Shown piece by piece: positions 19,263 to 27,935 of a DNA stretch of 64,000 nucleotides. The DNA is from Rhodococcus sp. RD6.2. GTDB lineage: Bacteria > Actinomycetota > Actinomycetes > Mycobacteriales > Mycobacteriaceae. Where the stretch lies: positions 56,209 to 120,208 of the forward strand of contig NZ_CVQP01000008.1 of assembly GCF_001040705.1 (NCBI RefSeq). Direction: 5' to 3'. A model generated the notes under the pieces. The model saw only the letters and a list, made by a program, of their open reading frames with translations. It was not told where the DNA came from and searched no databases. The translations under genes were made by a program, and so were the position numbers. Each line of letters starts with the position of its first letter. Position 1 is the first letter of the stretch.

Positions 19263-20059
19263 GCATGTCCCACGCCGATCGGCGGGCCGACAACCGCTTC
19301 GCCGCGGGAACGTTCGCCCCCGATCCCAGGCCTGCGCCGCGCCTGCGGATGCTCGCCGCGCAGACGAAGCTGGAACTGACGCTGCTGCTCCGCAACGGCG
19401 AACAGCTGCTCCTGACGATGTTCATCCCGATCACTCTGCTGATCGGCCTGACGCTGCTGCCGTTCGGTGACCTCGGTGATCCCCGGGTGAACCGGGTGAT
19501 GCCCGCGGTGATGATGGTGGCCGTCATGTCCACGGCGTTCACCGGTCAGGCGATCGCCGTCGGGTTCGACCGACGCTACGGAGCGTTGAAGCGGCTGGGC
19601 GCCACCCCCCTGCCCAGGTGGGGCATCATCGCGGGCAAGAGCGCCGCGGTGGCGATCGTCGTCGCGATCCAGATGATCATGCTCGGCGCCATCGGGTTCG
19701 CGCTCGGCTGGCGCCCCGAGGTGACCGGCCTGCTGTTCGGGGTCGTCGTGATCGCCCTCGGCACCGTCATGTTCGCGGCCCTCGGGCTGCTGCTCGGCGG
19801 AACGCTCAAGGCCGAGATCGTCCTCGCGCTGGCCAACGTCCTGTGGTTCGTCATGGCGGGCATCGGTGCGGTCGTGTTCGGCGGAGACGGAATCCCCGAC
19901 GCACTGCACACCCTCGCCCGGCTCGTTCCGTCGGGAGCGTTCGCGGAAGCGCTGGACCAGGGACTGACGGGGTCGGTGGACGTCTTCGCGATCGTCGTGA
20001 TGGTGGCGTGGGGTGCAGCCGGGGCGTGGTTGGCCGTGCGGCTGTTCAAATTCACCTGA
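19259..20059 (+). CDS. ABC-2 type exporter permease (Rv1457c-like)
   Basis: 266-residue membrane subunit with six hydrophobic segments in the ABC-2 pattern (segments from about residue 46 on, including LLLTMFIPITLLIGLTLLPF and LALANVLWFVMAGIGAVVFGG). It has a polar N-terminal arm (SHADRRADNRFAAG). The ATG at 19259 overlaps the ATPase stop. It partners the preceding ATPase. Its last codons and stop (AAATTCACCTGA) are the first half of a short tandem duplication that continues past the gene. Substrate unknown. Confidence 0.85.
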   Translation: MSMSHADRRADNRFAAGTFAPDPRPAPRLRMLAAQTKLELTLLLRNGEQLLLTMFIPITLLIGLTLLPFGDLGDPRVNRVMPAVMMVAVMSTAFTGQAIAVGFDRRYGALKRLGATPLPRWGIIAGKSAAVAIVVAIQMIMLGAIGFALGWRPEVTGLLFGVVVIALGTVMFAALGLLLGGTLKAEIVLALANVLWFVMAGIGAVVFGGDGIPDALHTLARLVPSGAFAEALDQGLTGSVDVFAIVVMVAWGAAGAWLAVRLFKFT

Positions 20060-20079
20060 GCGCCAAATTCACCTGAGCG
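20048..20079 (+). repeat. Short tandem repeat across the permease stop codon
   Basis: AAATTCACCTGAGCG occurs at 20048-20062 and 20065-20079 (period 17). The first copy holds the Lys-Phe-Thr-stop end of the exporter permease, the second is outside the gene. Because the period is not a multiple of 3 the second copy would not extend the frame. Confidence 0.8.
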
Positions 20080-20185
20080 GTAGTACAGACTCCACGCGCT
20101 TCGGACGGGCGGTGCCGCACAGCGACGCGGCGGCGATGCCGCCCCAACGACAGCCTGTAGTTGATCGGTCGTTACCATCGGTCGC

Positions 20186-21160
20186 GTGCTGTATCGCGGG
20201 TTCGTGAACCTGGTCAATCGTCTGCCCCTGCCGTCGTTGGCGGTCCAGAAGTGGATCGCGATCGCGGTGGTCGTGAGTCAGGGCGGTATCGCCGTCACGG
20301 GTTCGGTGGTCCGGGTGACGGCGTCGGGCCTTGGTTGCACGACGTGGCCGCAGTGCCATCCGGGCAGTTTCGTGCCGACGGGGACGTCCACGGCGCCGTG
20401 GTTCCATCAAGCGGTCGAGTTCGGCAACCGGCTGCTCACCTTCGTGGTGGTGGCGACCGCGGCAGCCGTTGTCATCGCCGTCACCCGTGCCGCCCGGCGG
20501 CGCGAGGTGCTGTTCTACGCGTGGCTGATGCCGCTGTCGACGGTCGCGCAGGCGGTGATCGGCGGCATCACGGTGCTGACGGGCCTGCTGTGGTGGACGG
20601 TCGCGATTCACATGCTGGTCTCGATGGCGATGGTGTGGCTGTCGGTGATCCTGGTCCACAAGATCGACCAACCCGATGACGGCGTCGATGTGGTCGTGCT
20701 GCCCAAGCAGTTGCGGTGGCTCGCGGCACTGTCCGGTGTCGCGCTGGCGGGCACTCTCGTCGCGGGCACGATGGTCACGGGTGCGGGTCCGCACGCGGGC
20801 GACAAGTCGCCGGAGCGCACCGTCGCACGTCTCGATCTGGACATCACGAATCTCGTGCACCTGCATGCCGAGCTGCTGGTCGGGTATCTGTCCCTGCTGG
20901 TCGGCCTCGGATTCGCGCTGTACGCGGTGGGTGCACGGGCCGCGATCACGCTGCGGATGAAGGTCGTGGTCGGCTTGGTCCTCGCGCAGGCAGCTGTCGG
21001 GCTGGTCCAGTTCTGGACGGATGTCCCCGCTGTCCTCGTGACGATTCACGTGGCGCTCGCGGGCGCGTGCACTGCGGCCACCGCCGCCCTGTACGCGGCG
21101 GGCCGGGTCCGGGAACTTGCGCCCGCGCAGGCCGACGCACCGGCCGCCACTGCCGCCTGA
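20186..21160 (+). CDS. ctaA: Heme A synthase CtaA
   Basis: 324-residue eight-helix membrane enzyme (COX15/CtaA family) that oxidises the C8 methyl of heme O to the formyl group of heme A for aa3-type cytochrome oxidase. The first half has the loop CTTWPQCHPG with the cysteine pair typical of Gram-positive CtaA and the following WFHQAVEFGNR with a heme-ligand His; later His residues lie in VAIHMLVSM, LVHLHAELLV and VTIHVALAG. GTG 20186 is used. It is downstream of the exporter genes with 126 nt between and opposite in direction to ctaB, which supplies its substrate from 2.2 kb away. Confidence 0.92.
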   Translation: MLYRGFVNLVNRLPLPSLAVQKWIAIAVVVSQGGIAVTGSVVRVTASGLGCTTWPQCHPGSFVPTGTSTAPWFHQAVEFGNRLLTFVVVATAAAVVIAVTRAARRREVLFYAWLMPLSTVAQAVIGGITVLTGLLWWTVAIHMLVSMAMVWLSVILVHKIDQPDDGVDVVVLPKQLRWLAALSGVALAGTLVAGTMVTGAGPHAGDKSPERTVARLDLDITNLVHLHAELLVGYLSLLVGLGFALYAVGARAAITLRMKVVVGLVLAQAAVGLVQFWTDVPAVLVTIHVALAGACTAATAALYAAGRVRELAPAQADAPAATAA

Positions 21161-21282
21161 CCCCACTTCACGCGCGCTCTCCGCGCGGGAGCCGGATCCC
21201 GCACCGGGCCTGTCGATTCCAGCGAATATCATCGGCGCGGCGTCACTGCCGAACATCGATTCGACATCCCGAAGGAGCCGAC

Positions 21283-21771
21283 ATGCGTTTGCGTGACACA
21301 CCGACCGTCGAGGTCACCGCCCGGCTGGCCTGCGACCCGGAGCGTGCCTGGGCGCTGGTCACCGACATCGAACTGCCGACGCGAGCCGACGGTGAGTTGC
21401 AGCGGGTGGAGTGGTTGGACGGCGCGACCGGTGTCGCGATGGGTGCCCGCTTCCGTGGCTACAACGCGAGTCCTCAGATGGGCGACTGGCACACCGAATC
21501 GGAAGTGGTCGAGGTCGAGGACGGCAGGCGTTGGGTGTGGCGGGTCGGACCGGCCGACGCTCCCTTTGCACTGTGGGGCTTCGAGGTCGACGCGGAGGGT
21601 GATGGCACCGTCGTGCGGCAGTGGGCGAAGGCCTGCCCCGGACCGTCTCCGCTGACGGACTTCATCAGCCGGTTCCCGGACCGGGAAGCTGCGATCCTCG
21701 AGCACCGGACGTCGGTGTGGCGGGACGGTATGGCCGCCAACCTGGCGGTGCTCGAGCAGCTCGCCGACTGA
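21283..21771 (+). CDS. SRPBCC family protein
   Basis: 162-residue START/polyketide-cyclase-like helix-grip protein: VEVTARLACDPERAWALVTDIELPTRA at the N-terminus, then MGARFRGYNASPQMGDWHTESEVVE and a C-terminal amphipathic helix (DREAAILEHRTSVWRDGMAANLAVLEQL). Members bind hydrophobic ligands; no specific ligand can be named. The ATG at 21283 follows GAAGGAG at 6 nt. Its last 21 nt lie in a 30-bp tandem triplication that includes the stop codon. A very stable hairpin follows, shared with the convergent gene. Confidence 0.8.
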   Translation: MRLRDTPTVEVTARLACDPERAWALVTDIELPTRADGELQRVEWLDGATGVAMGARFRGYNASPQMGDWHTESEVVEVEDGRRWVWRVGPADAPFALWGFEVDAEGDGTVVRQWAKACPGPSPLTDFISRFPDREAAILEHRTSVWRDGMAANLAVLEQLAD

Positions 21772-21840
21772 GGCAGGGAACTCGAGCAGCTCGCCGACTG
21801 AGGCAGGGAACTCGAGCAGCTCGCCGACTGAGGCAGGGAA
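21751..21840 (+). repeat. Exact 30-bp unit in three tandem copies covering a stop codon
   Basis: The unit starting CTCGAGCAGCTCGCC is present three times without mismatch at 21751, 21781 and 21811. Copy one encodes Leu-Glu-Gln-Leu-Ala-Asp-stop of the SRPBCC gene; copies two and three follow the stop. The length is a multiple of 3, so all three stops are in the same frame. Confidence 0.97.
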
Positions 21841-21887
21841 CATGCGTCGGGCCGGCTCACCGTGACGGTGAGCCGGCCCGACGCATG
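21841..21887. terminator. 22-bp perfect hairpin between convergent genes
   Basis: A perfect 22-bp stem (starting CATGCGTCGGGCCGGCTCAC) with a 3-nt loop lies between the SRPBCC gene and the convergent 121-residue gene. It can end transcription from both sides. No T-run is needed for such long GC-rich stems in actinobacteria, though this is inference. Confidence 0.8.
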
Positions 21888-21897
21888 TCGCGAGGTG

Positions 21898-22263
21898 TCA
21901 GCCCAGGCCGTTGCGGGCCTTCGGGAAACGGGTCTGGTGCGCGACCCAGCCGGCCATCTTCTTCCAGTGCCCGACACGCGGGGTGACGATGCTGGTGACG
22001 CTGCGCTCCCACCCCGACGTGGACAGTCCGTCGACCGCCTCGACGACGGCGTCGGCGGTGGCGATGTCTGCGACCACCTCGTCACCGAGGATGCCGTCGG
22101 CTCCGACCAGCGTGATCCGCACGCCCGCGTAGCCGATCGGCTGAATGACGGCGGTCGCGGAACCGCCGTGCTCGGCAACGAACTTGCGCACCGCGGCAAC
22201 GATTCGCGGGGGTGCGACAACGGTCGGCGCGGCGGCGCCCGAACCCTGGGTGTCCACAGTCAT
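21898..22263 (-). CDS. Conserved hypothetical protein (Rv1455-like position)
   Basis: 121-residue soluble protein without a recognised domain. A short Ala/Pro N-terminus is followed by IVAAVRKFVAEHGGSATAVIQPIGYAGVRITLVGADG and a Trp-rich end (WERSVTSIVTPRVGHWKKMAGWVAHQTR). There is no signal peptide or membrane segment. It is divergent from qor with 33 nt between starts, as Rv1455 and qor are arranged in M. tuberculosis (recall). ATG 22263 is the first start in frame. Function unknown. Confidence 0.7.
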   Translation of the reverse strand: MTVDTQGSGAAAPTVVAPPRIVAAVRKFVAEHGGSATAVIQPIGYAGVRITLVGADGILGDEVVADIATADAVVEAVDGLSTSGWERSVTSIVTPRVGHWKKMAGWVAHQTRFPKARNGLG

Positions 22264-22296
22264 ACGCTCAGGATACGGGAGTGCAGAATCGGACTC

Positions 22297-23262
22297 ATGC
22301 GCGCAATCACCGTGAACGAATTCGGCGGACCCGACGTCCTCACCCTCACCGACAGTCCGGACCCGGTGCCGGGCGAACTCGACGTCCTGGTCCGCACCGA
22401 GGCCATCGGCGTGAACTTCATCGACACCTACTTCCGCACCGGCGCGTACGCCGTCGACCTGCCGTACATCGCCGGTTCCGAGGGCAGCGGCGTCGTCGAG
22501 GCGGTGGGTTCCGGGGTGACCGATCTGCGGGTGGGCGACCGCGTCGCGTGGTCAGACGCGCCGTCCAGCTACGCCGAGCTGGTCGCGGTTCCCGCGGCGA
22601 AGGCGGTACCGGTGCCGGACGGCGTCCCGGCGGCGCAGGCGGCGTCGGCGCTCCTGCAAGGCATGACCGCCCACTACCTGCTGCGCTCGGTGTATCCGGC
22701 TCAGCCCGGCGACACCGTGCTCGTGCACGCGGGTGCGGGCGGCGTCGGCCTGATCCTGACGCAGCTCGCCGCGGCCCGCGGGGTACGCGTGATCACGACG
22801 GTGTCGACCGACGAGAAGGAGACGCTGTCCCGCGAGGCGGGCGCCGCGGAGGTGCTGCGGTACGGCGACGACCTGGCCGACCGGGTGCGGGCACTGACCG
22901 GCGGCGAGGGTGTCGCCGCGGTGTACGACGGTGTCGGCGCGGACACCTTCGAGGCGAGCCTGGGGTCGCTGCGTATCCGTGGCACGCTGGCACTGTTCGG
23001 CGCGGCGAGCGGGCCGGTTCCCCCGTTCGACCCGCAGCGTCTCAACAAGGCCGGATCGCTCGTCCTGACCCGTCCGACCCTGGCGCACTTCACCCGGGAC
23101 CGCGAGGAACTGCTGTGGCGGGCGGGCGACGTGTTCGCCGCGATCGCGGACGGGACGCTGACGATCCGTGTCGGTGCCACCTATCCGTTGACCGAGGCAG
23201 CGCAGGCACACCGCGACCTGCAGGGCCGGAAAACGACCGGATCCGTCGTCCTGGTGCCCTGA
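22297..23262 (+). CDS. qor: NADPH:quinone oxidoreductase, zinc-less MDR family
   Basis: 321-residue quinone reductase. Family marks are the N-terminal GPDVLTL, the GVNFIDTYFRTGAY block that replaces the zinc ligands of alcohol dehydrogenases, GSEGSGVVEAVG, the NADPH site VHAGAGGVGLILTQLA with the GVRVITTVSTDEK strand, and the closing QAHRDLQGRKTTGSVVL. Reduces quinones by one electron using NADPH. ATG 22297 fits the family start exactly. It shares a 33-nt promoter region with the divergent hypothetical gene and is followed by a hairpin shared with ctaB. Confidence 0.9.
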   Translation: MRAITVNEFGGPDVLTLTDSPDPVPGELDVLVRTEAIGVNFIDTYFRTGAYAVDLPYIAGSEGSGVVEAVGSGVTDLRVGDRVAWSDAPSSYAELVAVPAAKAVPVPDGVPAAQAASALLQGMTAHYLLRSVYPAQPGDTVLVHAGAGGVGLILTQLAAARGVRVITTVSTDEKETLSREAGAAEVLRYGDDLADRVRALTGGEGVAAVYDGVGADTFEASLGSLRIRGTLALFGAASGPVPPFDPQRLNKAGSLVLTRPTLAHFTRDREELLWRAGDVFAAIADGTLTIRVGATYPLTEAAQAHRDLQGRKTTGSVVLVP

Positions 23263-23273
23263 CCGCACGAAGT

Positions 23274-23317
23274 GAACGGACCGTGCAGTCCCGCTGAGGG
23301 GAATGCACGGTCCGTTC
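23274..23317. terminator. Hairpin between qor and ctaB
   Basis: Perfect 14-bp stem GAACGGACCGTGCA with its complement and a 16-nt loop, 11 nt after the qor stop and 23 nt after the ctaB stop (opposite strand). Serves both convergent genes. Confidence 0.75.
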
Positions 23318-23340
23318 CCGACCGAGCGCGGTCGGAAGGG

Positions 23341-24321
23341 TCAGGAGAAGAGGGCGGCGATCGTGTCCCAGCCGAGGACCGAGTCGACGGCGAGTCCGAG
23401 GCAGACGACGGCAAGGTAGTTGTTGGACTGCAGGAACAGCCGCAGCGGCTTGACCTGCTCACCACGGCGCACGCCGGCGTAGAGCTGGTGCGCCATCAGC
23501 AGGAACCAGGCACCGGCAATCAGAGCGACCGCGGCGTAGATGACGCCCGCAGCGGGCACCAGGACGAGTGTGGTGAGGACGGTCAACCAGGTGTAGACGA
23601 GGATCTGCTTGGTGACGCGTTCCTCGGTGGCGATCACCGGGAGCATCGGCACGCCCGCGGCCTTGTAGTCCTCCTTGTACCGCATGGCCATCGCCCAGGT
23701 GTGTGGCGGCGTCCAGAAGAAGATGACGAGGAACAGCACGATCGGTTCCCAGCTGATGCTGCCGGTGACCGCGGCCCAGCCGACCATCACGGGCATGCAG
23801 CCCGCGGCGCCGCCCCAGATGACGTTCTGCCAGGTCCGCCGCTTGAGCACCATGGTGTAGACGAGAACGTAGAACGCGATGGTCAGCGCGATCAGGATCG
23901 CGGCCAGCGGGTACGTCGCCCACCACAGCCATCCGAAGGACGCGATGCCGAGGGCCAGTCCGAAGATCAACGCGTGCGACGTGGGCACCGCCATCCGGGC
24001 CAGCGGGCGCCGGGCCGTGCGCTTCATCACCTTGTCGATGTCCGCGTCGACCACGCAGTTGAGGGTGTTCGCGCTCGCGGCGCCCATCCAGCCGCCGAAC
24101 AGGGTGGCGAGGATGAGCGGGAAGTCGACCGTGCCGCGGTCCGCCAGCAGCATCGCCGGGATGGTCGCGACGAGGAGGAGTTCGATGACCCGAGGCTTGG
24201 TCAGCGCCAGGTACGCGAGAACCGTCCCCAGTATCCGACCCCAGACGGTGTCCGACCTGGTGGAAGGAGTGGCATCGGGGGCTCCGGCGAGACCGTGTCC
24301 GCCACGCTCCACTATCCGCAC
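23341..24321 (-). CDS. ctaB: Heme O synthase (protoheme IX farnesyltransferase) CtaB
   Basis: 326-residue UbiA-type membrane prenyltransferase that adds farnesyl to heme B, giving heme O for CtaA. The first Asp-rich motif [23 protein letters not shown] and the second [15 protein letters not shown] are visible, along with about nine hydrophobic segments. A polar N-terminal arm of about 30 residues precedes helix one. I use GTG 24321 because GTAGGAGACACG places a ribosome site 7 nt upstream; GTG 24312 is an alternative. Divergent from tkt across a 388-nt region. Confidence 0.92.
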   Translation of the reverse strand: MRIVERGGHGLAGAPDATPSTRSDTVWGRILGTVLAYLALTKPRVIELLLVATIPAMLLADRGTVDFPLILATLFGGWMGAASANTLNCVVDADIDKVMKRTARRPLARMAVPTSHALIFGLALGIASFGWLWWATYPLAAILIALTIAFYVLVYTMVLKRRTWQNVIWGGAAGCMPVMVGWAAVTGSISWEPIVLFLVIFFWTPPHTWAMAMRYKEDYKAAGVPMLPVIATEERVTKQILVYTWLTVLTTLVLVPAAGVIYAAVALIAGAWFLLMAHQLYAGVRRGEQVKPLRLFLQSNNYLAVVCLGLAVDSVLGWDTIAALFS

Positions 24322-24709
24322 CGTGTCTCCTACTTCTCGGGCCCTGCCGAGGGGCCCGGGTTCACGACTCGGCCGGAAGGACCGTGCGCGCGCCGACGTC
24401 AACCGCTCCGGTGACACTCCGCTGACGGGGGCCCAGAGCACTACTACACACGATGGTAGACGGCGAGCCGACCAGAACCGAACCGGGCCGGGGCCGAGAG
24501 GGCGCGCCGGGTGGGCACCAGATCGACCGGCCTGCACCCGAGCACTACTGTTGTGTCGGAACTACGCTTGGTTTCGAACCCACCGGATGCGCGAGGCGAC
24601 GACCCTCGCGGTTCGGTGTTGGGTTCGCGATCAGACGGGCCCGATGCGAATCGAGCTCGCCGCGCACGTCCCGCGTCGCCGTTCACCTATGTCAGGAGAC
24701 TTCAAGCTC
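24322..24709. promoter_or_regulatory. 388-nt divergent promoter region between ctaB and tkt
   Basis: No credible gene is seen. It must hold the promoters for ctaB (minus) and the tkt operon (plus). A TACGCT hexamer at 24563-24568 is the best -10 candidate for tkt, leaving a leader of about 140 nt. GAGCACTACT occurs twice (near 24434 and 24540), about 105 nt apart, and could be a paired regulator site. The region ends with AGGAG at 24694-24698, 11 nt before the tkt GTG. Confidence 0.4.
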
Positions 24710-26812
24710 GTGTCGACCACAGACGAGATCCGCGTCCTCACCCAGCCGGCGCATCCCGCCGACTGGACCGACCTGGACACGAAGGCGGTCGACACCGCCC
24801 GTGTCCTCGCCGCCGACGCCGTGCAGAAGGTCGGCAACGGCCACCCCGGCACCGCGATGAGCCTGGCTCCCCTCGCGTACACGCTGTTCCAGCGGGTGAT
24901 GCGGCACGACCCCACGGACGCCGGGTGGGTCGGGCGCGACCGCTTCGTCCTCTCGTGCGGTCATTCGAGCCTGACGCTGTACATCCAGCTGTACCTGTCG
25001 GGATACGGCCTGGAGCTGGCCGACCTGGAGGCACTGCGCACCTGGGGTTCGCTGACCCCGGGCCACCCGGAGTTCGGTCACACCACCGGTGTCGAGATCA
25101 CCACCGGTCCGCTCGGCCAGGGTCTCGCGTCGGCGGTCGGAATGGCGATGGCCGCTCGTCGTGAGCGCGGACTCTTCGATCCCGACGCCCCGGCAGGCAC
25201 GAGCCCGTTCGATCACCACGTGTACGTCATCGCCTCCGACGGCGACCTGCAGGAGGGCGTGACCTCCGAGGCCTCCTCGATCGCGGGCGTGCAGCAGCTC
25301 GGCAACCTGATCGTCTTCTACGACGACAACGAGATCTCGATCGAGCACGACACCGCCATCGCATTCGGCGAGGACGTCGCCAAGCGCTACGAGGCGTACG
25401 GCTGGCACGTGCAGCGCGTCGAGGGCGGCGAGAACGTCACCGCGATCATCGAGGCAGCGGAGGCCGCGAAGGCCGTCACCGACAAGCCGTCGATCATCAT
25501 CCTGCGCACCATCATCGGATACCCGGCTCCGACCAAGATGAACACCGGCGACGTGCACGGCGCCGCACTCGGTGCGGACGAGGTCGCCGGCGTGAAGGCC
25601 GCCCTCGGTTTCGATCCGGAGAAGAGCTTCGACGTGGACGCGTCCGCGCTGGCGCACGCCCGCGAGGTGCAGACCCGCGGCTCGCAGGCGCACGCGCAGT
25701 GGCAGCAGTCCTTCGACGCGTGGGCCGGACGCGAGTCCGAGCGCAAGGCGCTGTTCGACCGCCTGCACGCGGGCGAGTTCCCCGAGGGCTGGACGGACGT
25801 CCTCCCGACCTGGGAGCCGGACGCGAAGGGCGCCGCGACCCGCAAGGCGTCCGGCAAGACCCTGAACGCACTGGGTTCGATCCTGCCGGAGCTGTGGGGC
25901 GGCTCGGCCGACCTCGCGGGCAGCAACAACACGACGATCGACGGTTCGGATTCGTTCGGCCCGCCGTCGATCTCGACGAAGGACTGGACCGCGCAGCCCT
26001 ACGGCCGCACCCTGCACTTCGGTATCCGCGAGCACGCGATGGGCTCCATCCTCAACGGCATCACACTGCACGGCCCGACCCGCCCCTACGGCGGGACCTT
26101 CATGGTGTTCAGCGACTACATGCGCCCGGCCGTCCGGCTGGCCGCGCTGATGGGCACCCCGGCCATCTACGTGTGGACTCACGACTCCATCGGTCTCGGC
26201 GAGGACGGGCCGACGCACCAGCCGATCGAGCATCTCGCGGCGCTGCGTGCCATCCCGAACCTGTCGGTGGTCCGCCCCGGCGACGCCAACGAGACCGCAC
26301 AGGCATGGCGGTACGCCCTGGAGAACACCACCGGCCCGACGGCGCTGGCCCTGACGCGTCAGGACATCCCGATCCTCGAGGGCACCAAGGAGCGGGCAGC
26401 CGAGGGAGTCGCCCGCGGCGCGTACGTCCTCGAGGACTCGTCGACGGGGACCCCGCAGGTGATCCTGCTCGCGTCCGGTTCCGAGCTGCACCTCGCGGTC
26501 GAGGCACGCAAGGTCCTCGAGGCCGACGGCATCGGCACCCGCGTCGTGTCGGTTCCCTGCCTCGACTGGTTCAACCAGCAGGACCAGGCGTACCGCGACG
26601 AGGTGCTCCCGCCGGCAGCGCGTGCCCGCGTCTCCGTCGAGGCAGGCATCGCCATGCCGTGGTGGCGCCTGCTCGGCGACGCCGGTGAGGCCGTCTCCAT
26701 CGAGCACTTCGGTGCGTCCGCCGACTACAAGGTGCTGTTCCGTGAGTTCGGGATCACGTCCGAGGCCGTGACCGACGCCGCTCGCCGCACCCTCGATCGA
26801 GTGAAGGGCTGA
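24710..26812 (+). CDS. tkt: Transketolase
   Basis: 700-residue thiamine-diphosphate enzyme that moves two-carbon units between pentose, heptose and triose phosphates. Visible are [16 protein letters not shown] (from about residue 42), the ThDP/Mg motif [16 protein letters not shown], the catalytic [11 protein letters not shown] and the phosphate-binding [18 protein letters not shown] choose GTG 24710 ([12 protein letters not shown]) because close homologues begin there and AGGAG lies 11 nt upstream; ATG 24689 would add seven residues. First gene of tkt-tal-zwf-opcA-pgl, which together make NADPH and pentoses. tal follows after 5 nt. Confidence 0.95.
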   Translation: MSTTDEIRVLTQPAHPADWTDLDTKAVDTARVLAADAVQKVGNGHPGTAMSLAPLAYTLFQRVMRHDPTDAGWVGRDRFVLSCGHSSLTLYIQLYLSGYGLELADLEALRTWGSLTPGHPEFGHTTGVEITTGPLGQGLASAVGMAMAARRERGLFDPDAPAGTSPFDHHVYVIASDGDLQEGVTSEASSIAGVQQLGNLIVFYDDNEISIEHDTAIAFGEDVAKRYEAYGWHVQRVEGGENVTAIIEAAEAAKAVTDKPSIIILRTIIGYPAPTKMNTGDVHGAALGADEVAGVKAALGFDPEKSFDVDASALAHAREVQTRGSQAHAQWQQSFDAWAGRESERKALFDRLHAGEFPEGWTDVLPTWEPDAKGAATRKASGKTLNALGSILPELWGGSADLAGSNNTTIDGSDSFGPPSISTKDWTAQPYGRTLHFGIREHAMGSILNGITLHGPTRPYGGTFMVFSDYMRPAVRLAALMGTPAIYVWTHDSIGLGEDGPTHQPIEHLAALRAIPNLSVVRPGDANETAQAWRYALENTTGPTALALTRQDIPILEGTKERAAEGVARGAYVLEDSSTGTPQVILLASGSELHLAVEARKVLEADGIGTRVVSVPCLDWFNQQDQAYRDEVLPPAARARVSVEAGIAMPWWRLLGDAGEAVSIEHFGASADYKVLFREFGITSEAVTDAARRTLDRVKG

Positions 26813-26817
26813 TCGTC

Positions 26818-27930
26818 ATGACCCAGAACAAGTACCTCGCGGATCTGTCTGCCGCCGGTGTCTCGGTGTGGCTGGACGACCTCTCGCGCTCGCGGCTCGA
26901 GACCGGCAACCTGGCGCAGCTGGTGGCGGAGAAGTCCGTCGTCGGTGTGACGACGAACCCGTCGATCTTCCAGGCCGCGCTCAAGGGCCCGGAGTACCAG
27001 GCCCAGCTGCACGAGCTGGCTGCTCGCGGCGCCGACGTGGACGACACCGTTCGCGCATTGACCACCGACGACGTGCGCAACGCGTGCGACCTGCTGAACC
27101 CGCAGTACGAGGCGTCGGCAGGCGTCGACGGCCGGGTGTCCATCGAGGTCGATCCGCGCCTCGCGCACGACACCGAGGGAACCGTCGCACAGGCGGTCGA
27201 GCTGTGGAAGATCGTCGACCGTCCGAACCTGCTCATCAAGATCCCGGCCACGCTCGCGGGTCTGCCCGCGATCACCCGGGTGATCGCGGAGGGCATCAGC
27301 GTGAACGTGACGCTGATCTTCTCGGTCGAACGGCACAAGGCCGTGATCGACGCCTACCTCGCGGGTCTGGAGTCCGCGAAGGCCGCCGGTCACGACCTGG
27401 CGACCATCCATTCGGTCGCCTCGTTCTTCGTCTCCCGCGTGGACACGGAGATCGACGCCCGGCTGGAGACGATCGGCACCGGCGCCGCACTGGCGCTGCG
27501 GGGCAAGGCAGGCGTCGCGAACGCCCGCCTCGCGTACGCCGCGTACCAGGAGGTGTTCGAGTCCGGTGACCGCTTCGCCGAGCTGGCGAAGTCCGGGGCA
27601 CGCGTGCAGCGCCCGCTGTGGGCGTCGACGGGCGTGAAGAACCCCGACTACCCCGACACCCTGTACGTCACCGAGCTGGTCGCCGCGAACACGGTGAACA
27701 CGATGCCGGAGAAGACTCTCGACGCGGTCGCCGACCACGGTGTCGTCTCGGGCGACACCATCTCGGGTACGGCCGCCGCCTCGCAGGAGGTCTTCGACGC
27801 GGTCGCGGCCGTCGGGGTCGACCTGGCAGACGTGTTCGACAAGCTCGAGTCCGAGGGTGTCGACAAGTTCGAGGTCTCCTGGAACGAACTTCTGGGAGCC
27901 ACCGCCGCATCCCTCGCCGCGGCAGGCTGA
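26818..27930 (+). CDS. tal: Transaldolase
   Basis: 370-residue TIM-barrel enzyme that moves dihydroxyacetone units between sedoheptulose 7-phosphate and glyceraldehyde 3-phosphate. The Schiff-base Lys lies in [23 protein letters not shown] at the N-terminus carries the conserved Asn, and [15 protein letters not shown] is typical of the long actinobacterial form. ATG 26818 comes 5 nt after the tkt stop with GTGAAGGGCTGATC as ribosome region; zwf starts 5 nt after its stop. Confidence 0.95.
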   Translation: MTQNKYLADLSAAGVSVWLDDLSRSRLETGNLAQLVAEKSVVGVTTNPSIFQAALKGPEYQAQLHELAARGADVDDTVRALTTDDVRNACDLLNPQYEASAGVDGRVSIEVDPRLAHDTEGTVAQAVELWKIVDRPNLLIKIPATLAGLPAITRVIAEGISVNVTLIFSVERHKAVIDAYLAGLESAKAAGHDLATIHSVASFFVSRVDTEIDARLETIGTGAALALRGKAGVANARLAYAAYQEVFESGDRFAELAKSGARVQRPLWASTGVKNPDYPDTLYVTELVAANTVNTMPEKTLDAVADHGVVSGDTISGTAAASQEVFDAVAAVGVDLADVFDKLESEGVDKFEVSWNELLGATAASLAAAG

Positions 27931-27935
27931 TCACC

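Noticed and set aside
24453-24860. Plus-strand ORF starting between ctaB and tkt
   Set aside because: No ribosome site, product without features, and it runs out of frame into tkt.
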